From Nitrospirillum amazonense (lineage in GTDB: Bacteria > Pseudomonadota > Alphaproteobacteria > Azospirillales > Azospirillaceae), in NCBI RefSeq assembly GCF_007828035.1, contig NZ_VITV01000008.1, positions 1-64,000 on the forward strand: a DNA stretch of 64,000 nucleotides, read 5' to 3'. A program made the position numbers and the translations under genes. Below, piece by piece: positions 45,908 through 55,015 of the stretch (position 1 is its first letter; every line of letters begins with the position of its first letter). The notes under the pieces were generated by a model that saw only the letters and a list, made by a program, of their open reading frames with translations, did no database searches and was not told where the DNA came from.

Positions 45908-46001
45908 AATTGTAAGAGCAACGGCGTTCGACAAAAATGCGTTTCCTTCGGGCGATGTCCTCTGGAAGACGCCGGCCGAATGTCGCAGGGTGGAAACGGG
46001 G

Positions 46002-46802
46002 ATGGGCGGTGTGCCGCGAGGGTACTCCCGTGCCGGGACCGTTTCGGCCCCGGGCCCGTGCGACTCTAATGGGGTGCGTCTGGTGTTGGCGGAAAATGAC
46101 CGTGTCGTCCTGAACCGTATCCAGGCGGACAGTGCGGAGCCCGTGGCCCGCCGCGTGTTCCGGGAACTGCGGGGCGCCATCGTCGCCATGAAGTTCCGCC
46201 CCGGCCAAGCCATCTCCGAACAGGATATCGCCGACCAGCTGGGCGTCAGCCGCCAGCCGGTGCGTGAGGCCTTCATCAAGTTGAGCGAGGCGGGGCTGCT
46301 GTCCATCCGTCCGCAGCGTGGTTCCTTCATCGTCAAGATTTCCGTACGCCAGGTGTTCGACGCCCGTTTCGTGCGCGAGGCGGTGGAACTGGCAGTGGTG
46401 CGCCGCGCGGTGGCGGAGATGAAGGCGCGCGATATCGACCTGCTGCGTGACAACCTGCGCGCCCAGGCCAACGCCGCAGAGGACCGCGACCATGCGGGCT
46501 TCCTGGACCTGGACGAGCGCTTCCACCGTGACATCGCGCTGCATGTGGGCTGCGAATATGCCTGGCGGGTGGTTGAGGAAACCAAGGCGCAGATGGACCG
46601 CGTGCGCTATCTCAGCATGCCGGAGGCGACGCCGTTTTCCCTGCTGATCACGCAGCACCATGCCATCGTCGACGCCATCGCCGACCGCGACGCGGACAGG
46701 GCTGAGGCGGCGATGCGCCAACACCTGCAGGAAATCCTGACCTCTCTTCCCCGGTTGGCCACCCGGTTCCCGGACCTGTTCGCCGACGACGCGCCCTTAT
46801 AA
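46002..46802 (+). CDS. GntR-family transcriptional regulator, FCD type
   Basis: 266 residues from ATG 46002; GTG 45990 and GTG 46074 (242 residues) are alternatives and the ribosome binding site does not decide. The N-terminal winged helix reads VFRELRGAIVAMKFRPGQAI, then DIADQLGVSRQPVREAFIKL and LLSIRPQRGSFIVKI. The C-terminal FCD domain has metal-binding histidine positions (DERFHRDIALHVG, then QHHAIVDAIADRD, then RQHLQEIL). FCD regulators often sense sugar acids; placed divergent from manD, it probably derepresses uronate catabolism. Paired candidate operators lie in the gap. Confidence 0.88.
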   Translation: MGGVPRGYSRAGTVSAPGPCDSNGVRLVLAENDRVVLNRIQADSAEPVARRVFRELRGAIVAMKFRPGQAISEQDIADQLGVSRQPVREAFIKLSEAGLLSIRPQRGSFIVKISVRQVFDARFVREAVELAVVRRAVAEMKARDIDLLRDNLRAQANAAEDRDHAGFLDLDERFHRDIALHVGCEYAWRVVEETKAQMDRVRYLSMPEATPFSLLITQHHAIVDAIADRDADRAEAAMRQHLQEILTSLPRLATRFPDLFADDAPL

Positions 46803-46852
46803 CGATTTGGCTGTTTGGTAGGACCGGTCCCGGCCGGCTTAAGGTTTTGTGG

Positions 46853-46872
46853 CCATGGTAACGGTACCATGG
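46853..46872 (+). promoter_or_regulatory. LacI-type palindromic operator before the GH3 operon
   Basis: CCATGGTAACGGTACCATGG, two perfect 8-bp arms around ACGG, lies 67 bp upstream of the GH3 start. Its 14-bp core TGGTAACGGTACCA matches the core before GH35 (TGGTAGCGTTACCA) at 12 of 14 positions. Confidence 0.7.
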
Positions 46873-46939
46873 CGGCCCTGACGGGGCGGGTGTCCGGGGG
46901 CCGGAGGCCTTGAAAGAATAACGATAGGGAGAAGCCAGC

Positions 46940-49330
46940 GTGCGTATACGCCATGACTCCATCCATCATCGGATCGGCCATCGGATCGGCCGCCGCCTGA
47001 TCCTGGCCGGCGTCGCCGCCGTGGCCATCAGTGCCGCCGCCTATGCGGCCGACAAGCCTGCGGTCTACAAGGACGCGGGCGCGCCGGTGGCCGCCCGGGT
47101 CGACGATCTGCTGGCGCGCATGACGCTGGATGAGAAGGTGGCCCAGCTGATCGCCGTGTGGGATCACAAGCCCGCCATCTTCGACGCGGGCATGAACTTC
47201 GATCCGGCCAAGGCCAGCGGCGTATACCCCAACGGCCTGGGCCAGTTCACGCGCCCCAATGACGAAAAGGGCTCCGGTTCCCTGCGGACCCAGCATTGGC
47301 GGGACACAAAGGGCACGGTCGCCATGGTGAACGCCGTCCAGCATTGGGCGGTGGAGAAGACGCGGCTGGGCATCCCCGTGCTGTTCCATGAGGAGGGCCT
47401 GCACGGTTACCCTGCCATCGGCCCCACCAGTTTCCCCCAGGCCATCGCCCAAGCCAGCAGCTGGGACCCGGACCTGATCCGTGAGGTCGACAGCGTCGTG
47501 GCCCGCGAGATCCGCGTGCGCGGCGTCAGCCTGGTGCTGTCGCCGGTGGTGGACGTGGCGCGCGACCCGCGCTGGGGACGCATCGAGGAGACCTTTGGCG
47601 AGGATCCCTACCTGGCGGGGGAGATGGGCGTGGCCGCCGTCCAGGGACTGCAGGGCGACAGCCTGCCCCTGGCCGACGGCAAGGTCTTCGCCACGCTGAA
47701 GCACCTGACCGGCCACGGCCAGCCCGAAAGCGGCACCAACGTCGGCCCCGCCTCCGTCGGGGAGCGCACGCTGCGGGAGATGTTCTTCCCGCCGTTCGAG
47801 CAGGTCATCCACCGCACCAACGTGCGCGCCGTGATGGCCTCGTACAATGAGATCGACGGCGTGCCCAGCCATGTGAACACGTGGCTGCTGCACGACATCC
47901 TGCGCGGGGAATGGGGCTATAAGGGTTCCATCATCAGCGACTATTCCGCCATCGACCAGCTGGTCAGCGTCCATCACGTGGTGCCGGATCTGCCGTCGGC
48001 CGCCATCCGCGCCATCACGGCCGGGGTGGATGCCGACCTGCCGGATGGCGAGTCCTATGCCAGCCTGGCCCAAGCCGTGCGGGCCGGAAGGATCAAGGAA
48101 GAGGTGATCGACCGCGCCGTCCGCCGCATCCTGGAACTGAAGTTCCAGGCCGGCCTGTTTGAGCACCCCTATGCCGACGCGGACAAGGCCGAGGCCCTGA
48201 CGGCGAACGGCGAGGCGCGGGCTGTGGCCCTGAAGGCGGCGCAAAAGTCGGTGGTGCTGCTGAAGAACGACGGCGTGCTGCCGCTGGACATGGCCAAGGT
48301 CAAGACCCTGGCCGTCATCGGCCCCAATGCCGCCAAGGCCCACCTGGGCGGCTACTCAGGTGAGCCCAAGCAGACCGTCAGCATCCTGGACGGCATCAAG
48401 GCCAAGGTGGGCGCCCAGGTGAAGGTGACCTATGCCGAGGGCGTGCGCATCACCAAGGATGACGATTGGTATGGCGACACCGTCGAACTGGCCGATCCGG
48501 CGGAAAACGCCCATCTGATCCAGCAGGCCGTTGCCGTGGCCAAGACCGCCGACCACATCGTGCTGGTCATCGGCGACAATGAACAGACCAGCCGGGAGGG
48601 CTGGGCCAACAACCATTTGGGCGATCGCGACAGCCTGGACCTGGTGGGCCAGCAGAACGATTTGGCCAAGGCCCTGTTCGCCTTGGGCAAGCCCATGGTC
48701 GTGGTGCTGCAGAACGGCCGCCCGCTGTCGGTGGTGGACGTGGCCGCCAAGGCCAACGCCCTGATCGAGGGCTGGTACCTGGGGCAGGAGGGTGGCACCG
48801 CCATGGCCGACGTGCTGTTCGGGGACGTGAACCCGGGCGGCAAGCTGCCGGTGACCGTCCCGCGCTCCGTTGGGCAATTGCCCATGTTCTACAACAAGAA
48901 GCCCAGCGCGCGGCGCGGCTATCTGTTCGACACCACCGACCCGCTGTTTCCCTTCGGCTATGGGCTTAGCTACACGACCTTCGACGTGGGCTTCCCGCGT
49001 CTGTCCACGCCCACGATCGCCAGGGATGGCGCCGTCACGGTGTCGGTGGACGTGAAGAACACCGGCAAGCGGGCAGGGGATGAGGTGGTGCAGTTGTATC
49101 TGCACCAGCAGGTCGCCTCCGTTACCCGGCCGGTGAAGGAGTTGAAGGGCTTCCAGCGCGTCACGCTGGCCCCGGGCGAGAGCCGCACGGTCACCTTCAC
49201 CGTCGACGGCCAGGCGCTGGCCCTATGGAACCAGGACATGAAGCGGGTGGTGGAGCCCGGCGCCTTCGACATCATGGTCGGCGACAATTCCGTCGACCTC
49301 AAGACCGCTGTCCTGACGGTCACGGAGTGA
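46940..49330 (+). CDS. Glycoside hydrolase family 3 (beta-glucosidase/beta-xylosidase)
   Basis: 796 residues from GTG 46940, with AGGGAG upstream. The N-terminus has a histidine-arginine-rich start carrying a small DNA repeat, then a signal helix (LILAGVAAVAISAAAYA). The GH3 barrel contains FHEEGLHGYP, the substrate-binding KHLTGHGQPESG, and the nucleophile aspartate in SIISDYSAIDQL (about 333). An (alpha/beta)6 domain with VLVIGDNEQTSREGW and a C-terminal fibronectin-III-like domain follow. With GH115 next in the operon, a xylosidase or xylo-oligosaccharide role is likely. Periplasmic. Confidence 0.88.
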   Translation: MRIRHDSIHHRIGHRIGRRLILAGVAAVAISAAAYAADKPAVYKDAGAPVAARVDDLLARMTLDEKVAQLIAVWDHKPAIFDAGMNFDPAKASGVYPNGLGQFTRPNDEKGSGSLRTQHWRDTKGTVAMVNAVQHWAVEKTRLGIPVLFHEEGLHGYPAIGPTSFPQAIAQASSWDPDLIREVDSVVAREIRVRGVSLVLSPVVDVARDPRWGRIEETFGEDPYLAGEMGVAAVQGLQGDSLPLADGKVFATLKHLTGHGQPESGTNVGPASVGERTLREMFFPPFEQVIHRTNVRAVMASYNEIDGVPSHVNTWLLHDILRGEWGYKGSIISDYSAIDQLVSVHHVVPDLPSAAIRAITAGVDADLPDGESYASLAQAVRAGRIKEEVIDRAVRRILELKFQAGLFEHPYADADKAEALTANGEARAVALKAAQKSVVLLKNDGVLPLDMAKVKTLAVIGPNAAKAHLGGYSGEPKQTVSILDGIKAKVGAQVKVTYAEGVRITKDDDWYGDTVELADPAENAHLIQQAVAVAKTADHIVLVIGDNEQTSREGWANNHLGDRDSLDLVGQQNDLAKALFALGKPMVVVLQNGRPLSVVDVAAKANALIEGWYLGQEGGTAMADVLFGDVNPGGKLPVTVPRSVGQLPMFYNKKPSARRGYLFDTTDPLFPFGYGLSYTTFDVGFPRLSTPTIARDGAVTVSVDVKNTGKRAGDEVVQLYLHQQVASVTRPVKELKGFQRVTLAPGESRTVTFTVDGQALALWNQDMKRVVEPGAFDIMVGDNSVDLKTAVLTVTE

Positions 49331-49335
49331 GAACC

Positions 49336-52221
49336 ATGAAGCGTTTCATCCGATCCCTTCTGCTGGCTACCGCCACGGTCGCGCTGGCCCCCCAGGCCTG
49401 GGCCCTGGGCCAACCCCGGTATGTCGAGGCACAGGCCACGCCTGGCGGCTTCGCCATCGTGCAGGGCGGTGTCGCCGCCCGCCTGCATGTCGATGCCCAG
49501 GACTATGCCGGCGTGCAGCGCGCCGCGCGGGACCTGGCGGCCGACATCGGCAAGGTCACGGGCGTCACGCCCGCGATAAGCCAGGACACGGATCTAGGCG
49601 CCCTGCCCATCCTGGTGGGCACCCTGGGTCACAGCCCGACCATCGACAGGCTGGCGGCGGAGGGCAGGATCGACGCCGGCGTCCTCAAGGGCAAGTGGGA
49701 GGCCTTCCGCATCCAGGTTGTGGCCAACCCGGCACCCGGCATCGCCAGCGCCCTGGTGATCGCCGGCAGCGACAAGCGCGGCACCATCTACGGCCTGTAC
49801 GACGTCTCGGAACAGATCGGCGTGTCGCCCTGGGCATGGTGGGCGGATGTGCCGGTGCGGCACCGCGACAGCCTTTATGTGAAGGCTGGCACCTATGGCG
49901 AGGATCCGGCACCGGTCAAGTATCGCGGCATCTTCCTGAATGACGAGGCGCCGGCCCTGACCGGCTGGGCCAGGGAGAAGTTCGGCGGCCTGAACCACCA
50001 GTTTTACGAACATGTCTTCGAGCTGATCCTGCGGCTGAAGGGCAACTACCTGTGGCCCGCCATGTGGGGCAACGCCTTCAACGAGGATGACCCGCTGAAC
50101 CCCAAGATCGCCGACGAGTATGGCGTGGTCATGGGCAATTCCCATCACGAACCCATGCTGCGGTCCCAGCAGGAATGGAAGCGCCACGGCACCGGCCCCT
50201 GGGACTATGCCCAGAATGGCGAGGTGCTGCGCCAGTTCTGGTCGGACGGGGTACGCCGCAACAAGGACTTCGAGAGCATCGTCACCATCGGCATGCGCGG
50301 TGATGGCGACATGCCCATGACCGGCGACGCGGCGGCAGCCAACACGGCGCTGCTGGAAAAGATCGTGGCCGACCAGCGCCAAATCCTGGCCAAGGAGGTC
50401 AACCCCGACGTCACCCAGATCCCGCAAATCTGGGCGCTCTACAAGGAAGTGCAGGAGTATTACGAAAAGGGCATGCGCGTGCCCGACGACGTGACCCTGC
50501 TGTGGTGCGACGACAATTGGGGTGACGTCCGCCGCCTGCCCACGGCGGAGGAGCGCAAGCGTCCCGGCGGGGCCGGCATGTACTACCATTTCGACTATGT
50601 CGGTGATCCCCGGAACTACAAGTGGATCAATACCAACTCCATTCCTAAGGTCTGGGAACAGATGAACCTGACCTTGGAATATGGCGCGGACCGGGTGTGG
50701 ATCGTGAACGTGGGCGACCTGAAGCCCATGGAATTGCCCATCGAGTTCTTCCTGGATTACGCCAGGGACCCCAAGCGCTGGCCCAAGGAGAAGCTGCCGG
50801 AGTTCACGGCCGCCTGGGCCGAACGCGAATTCGGGCCTGAGCACGCCGCCGAGATCGCGACCCTGGTCACCCGCTACGGCATGCTGATCAGCCGCCGCAA
50901 GCCCGAGTTGCTGGACGCCAACACCTTCAGCCTGACCGACTACCGCGAGGCGGAGCGGGTGGTGGCCGACTACCAGGACCTGGTGGCGAAGGCAGAAGCC
51001 ATCTATCAGGCCCTGCCGGCCGACGCCCGAGACGCCTTCTTCCAGCTGGTGTTGCACCCGGCCAAGGCGGCGGCCCAGGTGACGGAGCTGTACGTCGCCG
51101 TCGGCCGCAACCGCCTGTATGCCGACCAGGGCCGCGCGTCGGCCAATGCGGAGGCCGCGAAGGCCAAGGCCCTGTTCCAGGCCGATGCCGACCTGACGAA
51201 GCAGTACCACGCGCTGAATGGCGGCAAGTGGGACCACATGATGGACCAGCCCCACATCGGCTATACCTCTTGGCGGGAACCGCTTGCCGACATCATGCCG
51301 GAGATCCGGGAACTGAGCCTGCCGGCAGAGGCGAAGCTGGGCGTCGCGGTAGAGGGCAAGACCCAGGCCTGGCCGGCCCTGGATGGCAAGCCAATGAAGG
51401 ACGCCGCCGTGCTGCCGGACCTGGATGTGACCAACAAACCAAGCCGTTACATCGATGTCTTCAACCGGGGATCGAAGCCTTTCGCCTACACCGCCAAGGC
51501 CAGCGCCCCCTGGATCATCCTGAGCCAGGCCAAGGGCACGGTGACGGAGGAGACCCGTCTGCAGGTGGCGGTAGACTGGGCCAAGGCGCCGGCCGGAACC
51601 AGCCCCGGCAGCGTCACCATCACGGGGGCCGGGGGCAGCGTCACCGTCCACCTGCGGGCCCTGAACACGCCAGTGCCGCAGGATGGCCAGCCGGCCTTCA
51701 TCGCCGCCGACGGCTATGTGTCGATGGAGGCGGAGCACTACACCGGCAAAGCCGACGCCGGCGTGGCCGCCTGGCAGAAGATTCCGAACTATGGCCGCAC
51801 CCTGTCGGGCCTGGCGCCCTTCCCGGTGACCTCGGCCAGCTTCGCGGCCGGGCAGGGGCCGCGCCTGGACTACCGCGTGTACCTGCCGGCGGCAGGCCCG
51901 CTGACGGTGCAGGCCATCGTCGGCCCCACCCTGAACTTCGTGCCCGGGCGCGGCCTGCGCTATGCCGTTGCCATCGATGACGAGGCGCCGCAGGTGGTGG
52001 ACATCCTGGCATTGAACGGGGTCGCCGACTGGTCCAAGTCGGTTGAGGATAACGCGCGCAAGCCCACCAGCCACCACACCGTGGCCAGTGCCGGCTATCA
52101 CACCCTTCACATCTGGATGGTGGATCCGGCGGTGGTGCTGACCAAGCTGGTGGTGGATCTGGGTGGGGTGAAGCCCACCTATCTGGGACCGCCGGAAAGC
52201 GCCAGGGTGGCGGCGCGATAA
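49336..52221 (+). CDS. GH115 alpha-glucuronidase
   Basis: 961 residues from ATG 49336, only 5 bp after the GH3 stop. A signal peptide (LLATATVALAPQAWA) is followed by the GH115 domains: RGTIYGLYDVSEQIGVSPW, KYRGIFLNDEAPALTGW, LKGNYLWPAMWGNAF, MGNSHHEPMLRSQQEW, and VTLLWCDDNWGDVRRLP, then a long C-terminal beta-rich region (FIAADGYVSMEAEHYTGKAD). GH115 removes 4-O-methyl-glucuronic acid from internal or terminal xylose of glucuronoxylan. The released uronate would feed the MFS-ManD route encoded to the left. Confidence 0.92.
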   Translation: MKRFIRSLLLATATVALAPQAWALGQPRYVEAQATPGGFAIVQGGVAARLHVDAQDYAGVQRAARDLAADIGKVTGVTPAISQDTDLGALPILVGTLGHSPTIDRLAAEGRIDAGVLKGKWEAFRIQVVANPAPGIASALVIAGSDKRGTIYGLYDVSEQIGVSPWAWWADVPVRHRDSLYVKAGTYGEDPAPVKYRGIFLNDEAPALTGWAREKFGGLNHQFYEHVFELILRLKGNYLWPAMWGNAFNEDDPLNPKIADEYGVVMGNSHHEPMLRSQQEWKRHGTGPWDYAQNGEVLRQFWSDGVRRNKDFESIVTIGMRGDGDMPMTGDAAAANTALLEKIVADQRQILAKEVNPDVTQIPQIWALYKEVQEYYEKGMRVPDDVTLLWCDDNWGDVRRLPTAEERKRPGGAGMYYHFDYVGDPRNYKWINTNSIPKVWEQMNLTLEYGADRVWIVNVGDLKPMELPIEFFLDYARDPKRWPKEKLPEFTAAWAEREFGPEHAAEIATLVTRYGMLISRRKPELLDANTFSLTDYREAERVVADYQDLVAKAEAIYQALPADARDAFFQLVLHPAKAAAQVTELYVAVGRNRLYADQGRASANAEAAKAKALFQADADLTKQYHALNGGKWDHMMDQPHIGYTSWREPLADIMPEIRELSLPAEAKLGVAVEGKTQAWPALDGKPMKDAAVLPDLDVTNKPSRYIDVFNRGSKPFAYTAKASAPWIILSQAKGTVTEETRLQVAVDWAKAPAGTSPGSVTITGAGGSVTVHLRALNTPVPQDGQPAFIAADGYVSMEAEHYTGKADAGVAAWQKIPNYGRTLSGLAPFPVTSASFAAGQGPRLDYRVYLPAAGPLTVQAIVGPTLNFVPGRGLRYAVAIDDEAPQVVDILALNGVADWSKSVEDNARKPTSHHTVASAGYHTLHIWMVDPAVVLTKLVVDLGGVKPTYLGPPESARVAAR

Positions 52222-52245
52222 AAAAAGGGTGGGGAAGAAAACGTC

Positions 52246-53202
52246 ATGCGTCTGAAACGACTGTTGCCCCTGGCCGCCGGCCTGATGCTGACCGCGGCCC
52301 CTGTGCTGGCGCAGCAGGCGCCCCCGCAGGCCGCCAAAATGCAAGTGGCCCTGACCATGGACGACCTGCCGGTGCACGGCCCCCTGCCGCCCGGCCTGAC
52401 CCGGGCGGAGGTGGCGGCCCGCGTGCTTGCGGCCTTCAAGGGCGCCGGCGTGGCGGAGGTCTACGGCTTCGTCAACGCCAAGGGCCTGGCGGACGAGGGC
52501 GACGATGCCGCCCAGGTGCTGGCCCTGTGGCGCCAGGCCGGCTATCCGCTGGGCAACCACGTCTATGCCCATGACGATCTGCATGGTCACGACGTGGCCG
52601 CCTTCACCGCCGCGGTGACGGCGGATGAGGCGGCACTCACGCAGTACATGGGCCCAGGAAGTGGAAAGAACACCGATTGGCACTGGCTGCGCTTCCCCTA
52701 TCTGCACATCGGCGAGACGCCGGAAAAGCGGCGGGAGGTGGCGGCCTTCCTCAAGGACCACGGCTATCGCGTGGCCGAAGTGACGCTCAGCTTCAACGAC
52801 TACATCTACAACGCGCCCTATGCCCGCTGCATGGCCAAGGGCGACCAGGAGGCGGTGGCGCAACTGCGCAAGAGCTATCTGGACCGGGCGGCGGAATCGC
52901 TGGCCATCGGGCGGCAGCAGGCCCAGGCCTTGTACGGCCGCGACGTGCCCCACGTCATGCTGCTGCATATCGGCGGGTTTGAGACGGTGATGCTGCCGGA
53001 ACTGCTGTCGCTGATGAAGGCCAAGGGCGTGGCCTTCGTGCCCCTGGCCGAGGCGGAGGCGGACCCCATCTACGCCACCAATCCCGACACGCCGTCCAAT
53101 GGCACCGGCAGCCTGCTGGACCGGGAAATGACGGCCCGCAACCTGCCGCAGCCGGCGCACAGCGCCGACCCGTCCACCTGGCTGGATGGCCTGTGCCGCT
53201 GA
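52246..53202 (+). CDS. Exported polysaccharide deacetylase (NodB/CE4-like)
   Basis: 318 residues from ATG 52246, with GGGTGGGGAAG upstream. A signal peptide (LLPLAAGLMLTAAPVLA) precedes a NodB-like domain with the TMDD catalytic/metal aspartates, the histidine pair GNHVYAHDDL and the RFPYLH segment, then HVMLLHIGG. Such enzymes remove acetyl groups from xylan or chitin oligosaccharides or from peptidoglycan. Its place in the GH3-GH115 operon favours acetylated xylo-oligosaccharides. Confidence 0.85.
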   Translation: MRLKRLLPLAAGLMLTAAPVLAQQAPPQAAKMQVALTMDDLPVHGPLPPGLTRAEVAARVLAAFKGAGVAEVYGFVNAKGLADEGDDAAQVLALWRQAGYPLGNHVYAHDDLHGHDVAAFTAAVTADEAALTQYMGPGSGKNTDWHWLRFPYLHIGETPEKRREVAAFLKDHGYRVAEVTLSFNDYIYNAPYARCMAKGDQEAVAQLRKSYLDRAAESLAIGRQQAQALYGRDVPHVMLLHIGGFETVMLPELLSLMKAKGVAFVPLAEAEADPIYATNPDTPSNGTGSLLDREMTARNLPQPAHSADPSTWLDGLCR

Positions 53203-53227
53203 CACCCCTAGATTCAGGAAACACCCC

Positions 53228-54466
53228 ATGCGCCTCCGTTCCCTACTCCTGGCTGGTGCCCTGCTGGCTTCCGCCACGGTTCATGCCGCCCCCCAGAATG
53301 TTAACCAGTTAACCACCCGGTGGGTGGGCAGCTGGATGGCGTCCGCCCAGGCGGGCGGCGCCGATTCCACGCCGCCGGCGCCGGGCTTCACCGACGCCAC
53401 CCTGCGCCAGGTGGTGCACCTGACCTTAGGCGGCGCCCGCGTGCGCTTCCGCCTGTCCAACGCCTTCGGCACGGCGCCGCTGACCATCCCCGGCGCCCAT
53501 GTCGCCCTGTCGGCGAAGGAGGGAAAGACGCCCAGCGCCGCCATTCGCGCCGGCAGCGACCACGCCCTGACCTTCAACGGCCAGACGTCCGTCACCATTC
53601 CGGCCGGCGGCATGGTCTGGTCCGACCCAGTGGACATGGCTGTGCCCGACATGGTGGACCTGGCCGTCAGCCTGCGCCTGAAGGACGTGCCAGCCACGGT
53701 CACCGGGCATCCGGGGTCCCGCGCCACCAGCTATATCGCCATCGGTGATGCCCTGGACGCCGCCGATCTGCCCAACGCCGCGACGGTCACGCACTGGTAT
53801 ATCCTCACCGGCGTGGACGTGCAGGCGCCGGCCACGGCCAATGCCGTGGTCGTGCTGGGCGACAGCATCACCGACGGGCGCGACAGCACCACCGACGGCA
53901 ACGGCCGCTGGACGGACGCCCTGGCCCGACGCCTGCTGCAGGGCAAGAGCCCGGTGGGCGTGCTGAATGCCGGCATCGGCGGCAACCGCCTGCTGCTGGA
54001 CGGCATCGGCCCCCGCGCGCTGGACCGGCTGGATCGCGACGTGCTGGACCAGACGGCGGTGCGCTGGGTCATCGTGCTGGAGGGCATCAACGACCTGGCG
54101 ACGGCCCTTAAGGCGGCGGAACGCAAAGAGGTGGGGGCGACACCGGAGGCCATCATCGACGCCTACCGCCAGATCATCGCCCGCGCCCATGCGCGCGGCC
54201 TGCTGGTCTATGGCGCCACCATCCTGCCCTGCCAGGGCATCGGCTATTGCGACCCGGCCATGGAGCCCAACCGGCAGAAGGTCAACGCCTGGATGCGCGG
54301 CAGCGGCGCCTTCGACGCCGTCATCGACCTGGACCGCACGCTCCAGGATCCCAAGAATCCCGGCCATCTCTTGCCGGAGGCCGATGGCGGCGACCATCTG
54401 CATCCGGGCGATACCGGCTATCGCCTGATGGCGGAGGGTACGGACCTGGCGCTGTTCGCGAGGTGA
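53228..54466 (+). CDS. Exported SGNH/GDSL esterase
   Basis: 412 residues from ATG 53228, with AGGAA upstream. A signal peptide (LLLAGALLASATVHA) and an N-terminal beta domain (WVGSWMASAQ) are followed by the SGNH hydrolase: VVLGDSITDG (nucleophile Ser), GIGGNRLLLDG (Gly, Asn), and GGDHLHPGDTGYRLM (Asp-His). It probably removes acetyl or similar esters from hemicellulose fragments. It is the last gene of the plus-strand operon and is followed closely by a converging gene. Confidence 0.87.
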   Translation: MRLRSLLLAGALLASATVHAAPQNVNQLTTRWVGSWMASAQAGGADSTPPAPGFTDATLRQVVHLTLGGARVRFRLSNAFGTAPLTIPGAHVALSAKEGKTPSAAIRAGSDHALTFNGQTSVTIPAGGMVWSDPVDMAVPDMVDLAVSLRLKDVPATVTGHPGSRATSYIAIGDALDAADLPNAATVTHWYILTGVDVQAPATANAVVVLGDSITDGRDSTTDGNGRWTDALARRLLQGKSPVGVLNAGIGGNRLLLDGIGPRALDRLDRDVLDQTAVRWVIVLEGINDLATALKAAERKEVGATPEAIIDAYRQIIARAHARGLLVYGATILPCQGIGYCDPAMEPNRQKVNAWMRGSGAFDAVIDLDRTLQDPKNPGHLLPEADGGDHLHPGDTGYRLMAEGTDLALFAR

Positions 54467-54470
54467 CGGC

Positions 54471-54869
54471 TTACAAGCCAGGCGGGATCTTGGCCAGGAT
54501 GCCGGAGCGGAAGGGACCGGGGCGGTCGCCGCGCATCAGCACGCCGGTCTCGCTGGCGGCATACTGTGCCGCCAGATCCAAGGCGGCGGCGGCGGTCTCG
54601 GGCGTCGGCGCCTTGTCGCAGAACAGGTAGCTGGGCTTGCCCGGGCCGGACAGGGCCACGGTGCAGGCGCGGTCGCAGCCGCTCATGCACTCCACCCCGT
54701 TCAGGGCCACCTGGTCGCGGCCCGGCCAGTCGGCGTGCAGGGCGGCCACGGCCTCGTACAGCAGGCGGCCGTCGCGCACGGCCTCCGGCAGGGCGCCCTT
54801 GGGCCGGCAGGTGACGCAGATGTGAAGAGTGTGGGCAGGGGCGGGGACGGTCGGGGACGCTTCGCTCAC
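54471..54869 (-). CDS. DUF1636 metal-binding-type small protein
   Basis: 132 residues from GTG 54869, where GAGGAAG stands at ideal distance (a TTG at 54884 is the alternative). Cysteine pairs HICVTC near the N-terminus and VECMSGCDRAC in the middle match DUF1636, a ferredoxin-like (2Fe-2S thioredoxin-fold) family sometimes next to cobalt-transport genes. No cobalt or cobalamin genes are visible here. Function unknown. It converges on the SGNH gene with a 4-bp gap. Confidence 0.82.
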   Translation of the reverse strand: MSEASPTVPAPAHTLHICVTCRPKGALPEAVRDGRLLYEAVAALHADWPGRDQVALNGVECMSGCDRACTVALSGPGKPSYLFCDKAPTPETAAAALDLAAQYAASETGVLMRGDRPGPFRSGILAKIPPGL

Positions 54870-55015
54870 CGGGGACTTCCTCAAGGCTTGAACGCGGTGC
54901 GACTATGGGCTCGGCCGTGCGGCGGGCGTCAAGGGGATACGCCGTATATTCATCACAGGCGCGGCGGTCGCCGGCAGTTATAAGACGGCTTCCACGCCCC
55001 CGAGGATTCGGCCTG

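Larger units (their letters stand above)
45609..46001. other. manD-gntR divergent regulatory region
   Basis: 393 bp without a gene. It holds the two inverted candidate GntR sites (45763-45782, 45888-45907) and one copy of ATGGGGTGCGTCTG (45801-45814), whose second copy is at 46069-46082, inside the start of gntR. The open frame extending manD to 45761 is not supported by homology. Confidence 0.6.

Noticed and set aside
46607-48343. 578-codon open frame antisense to GH3
   Set aside because: Low-complexity Gly/His/Val product across the gntR end, the operator and the GH3 gene.
49594-53277. 1227-codon open frame antisense to GH115 and the deacetylase
   Set aside because: Spans several real genes and gaps; no recognisable family, Arg/His/Gly-rich composition typical of GC-bias artefacts.
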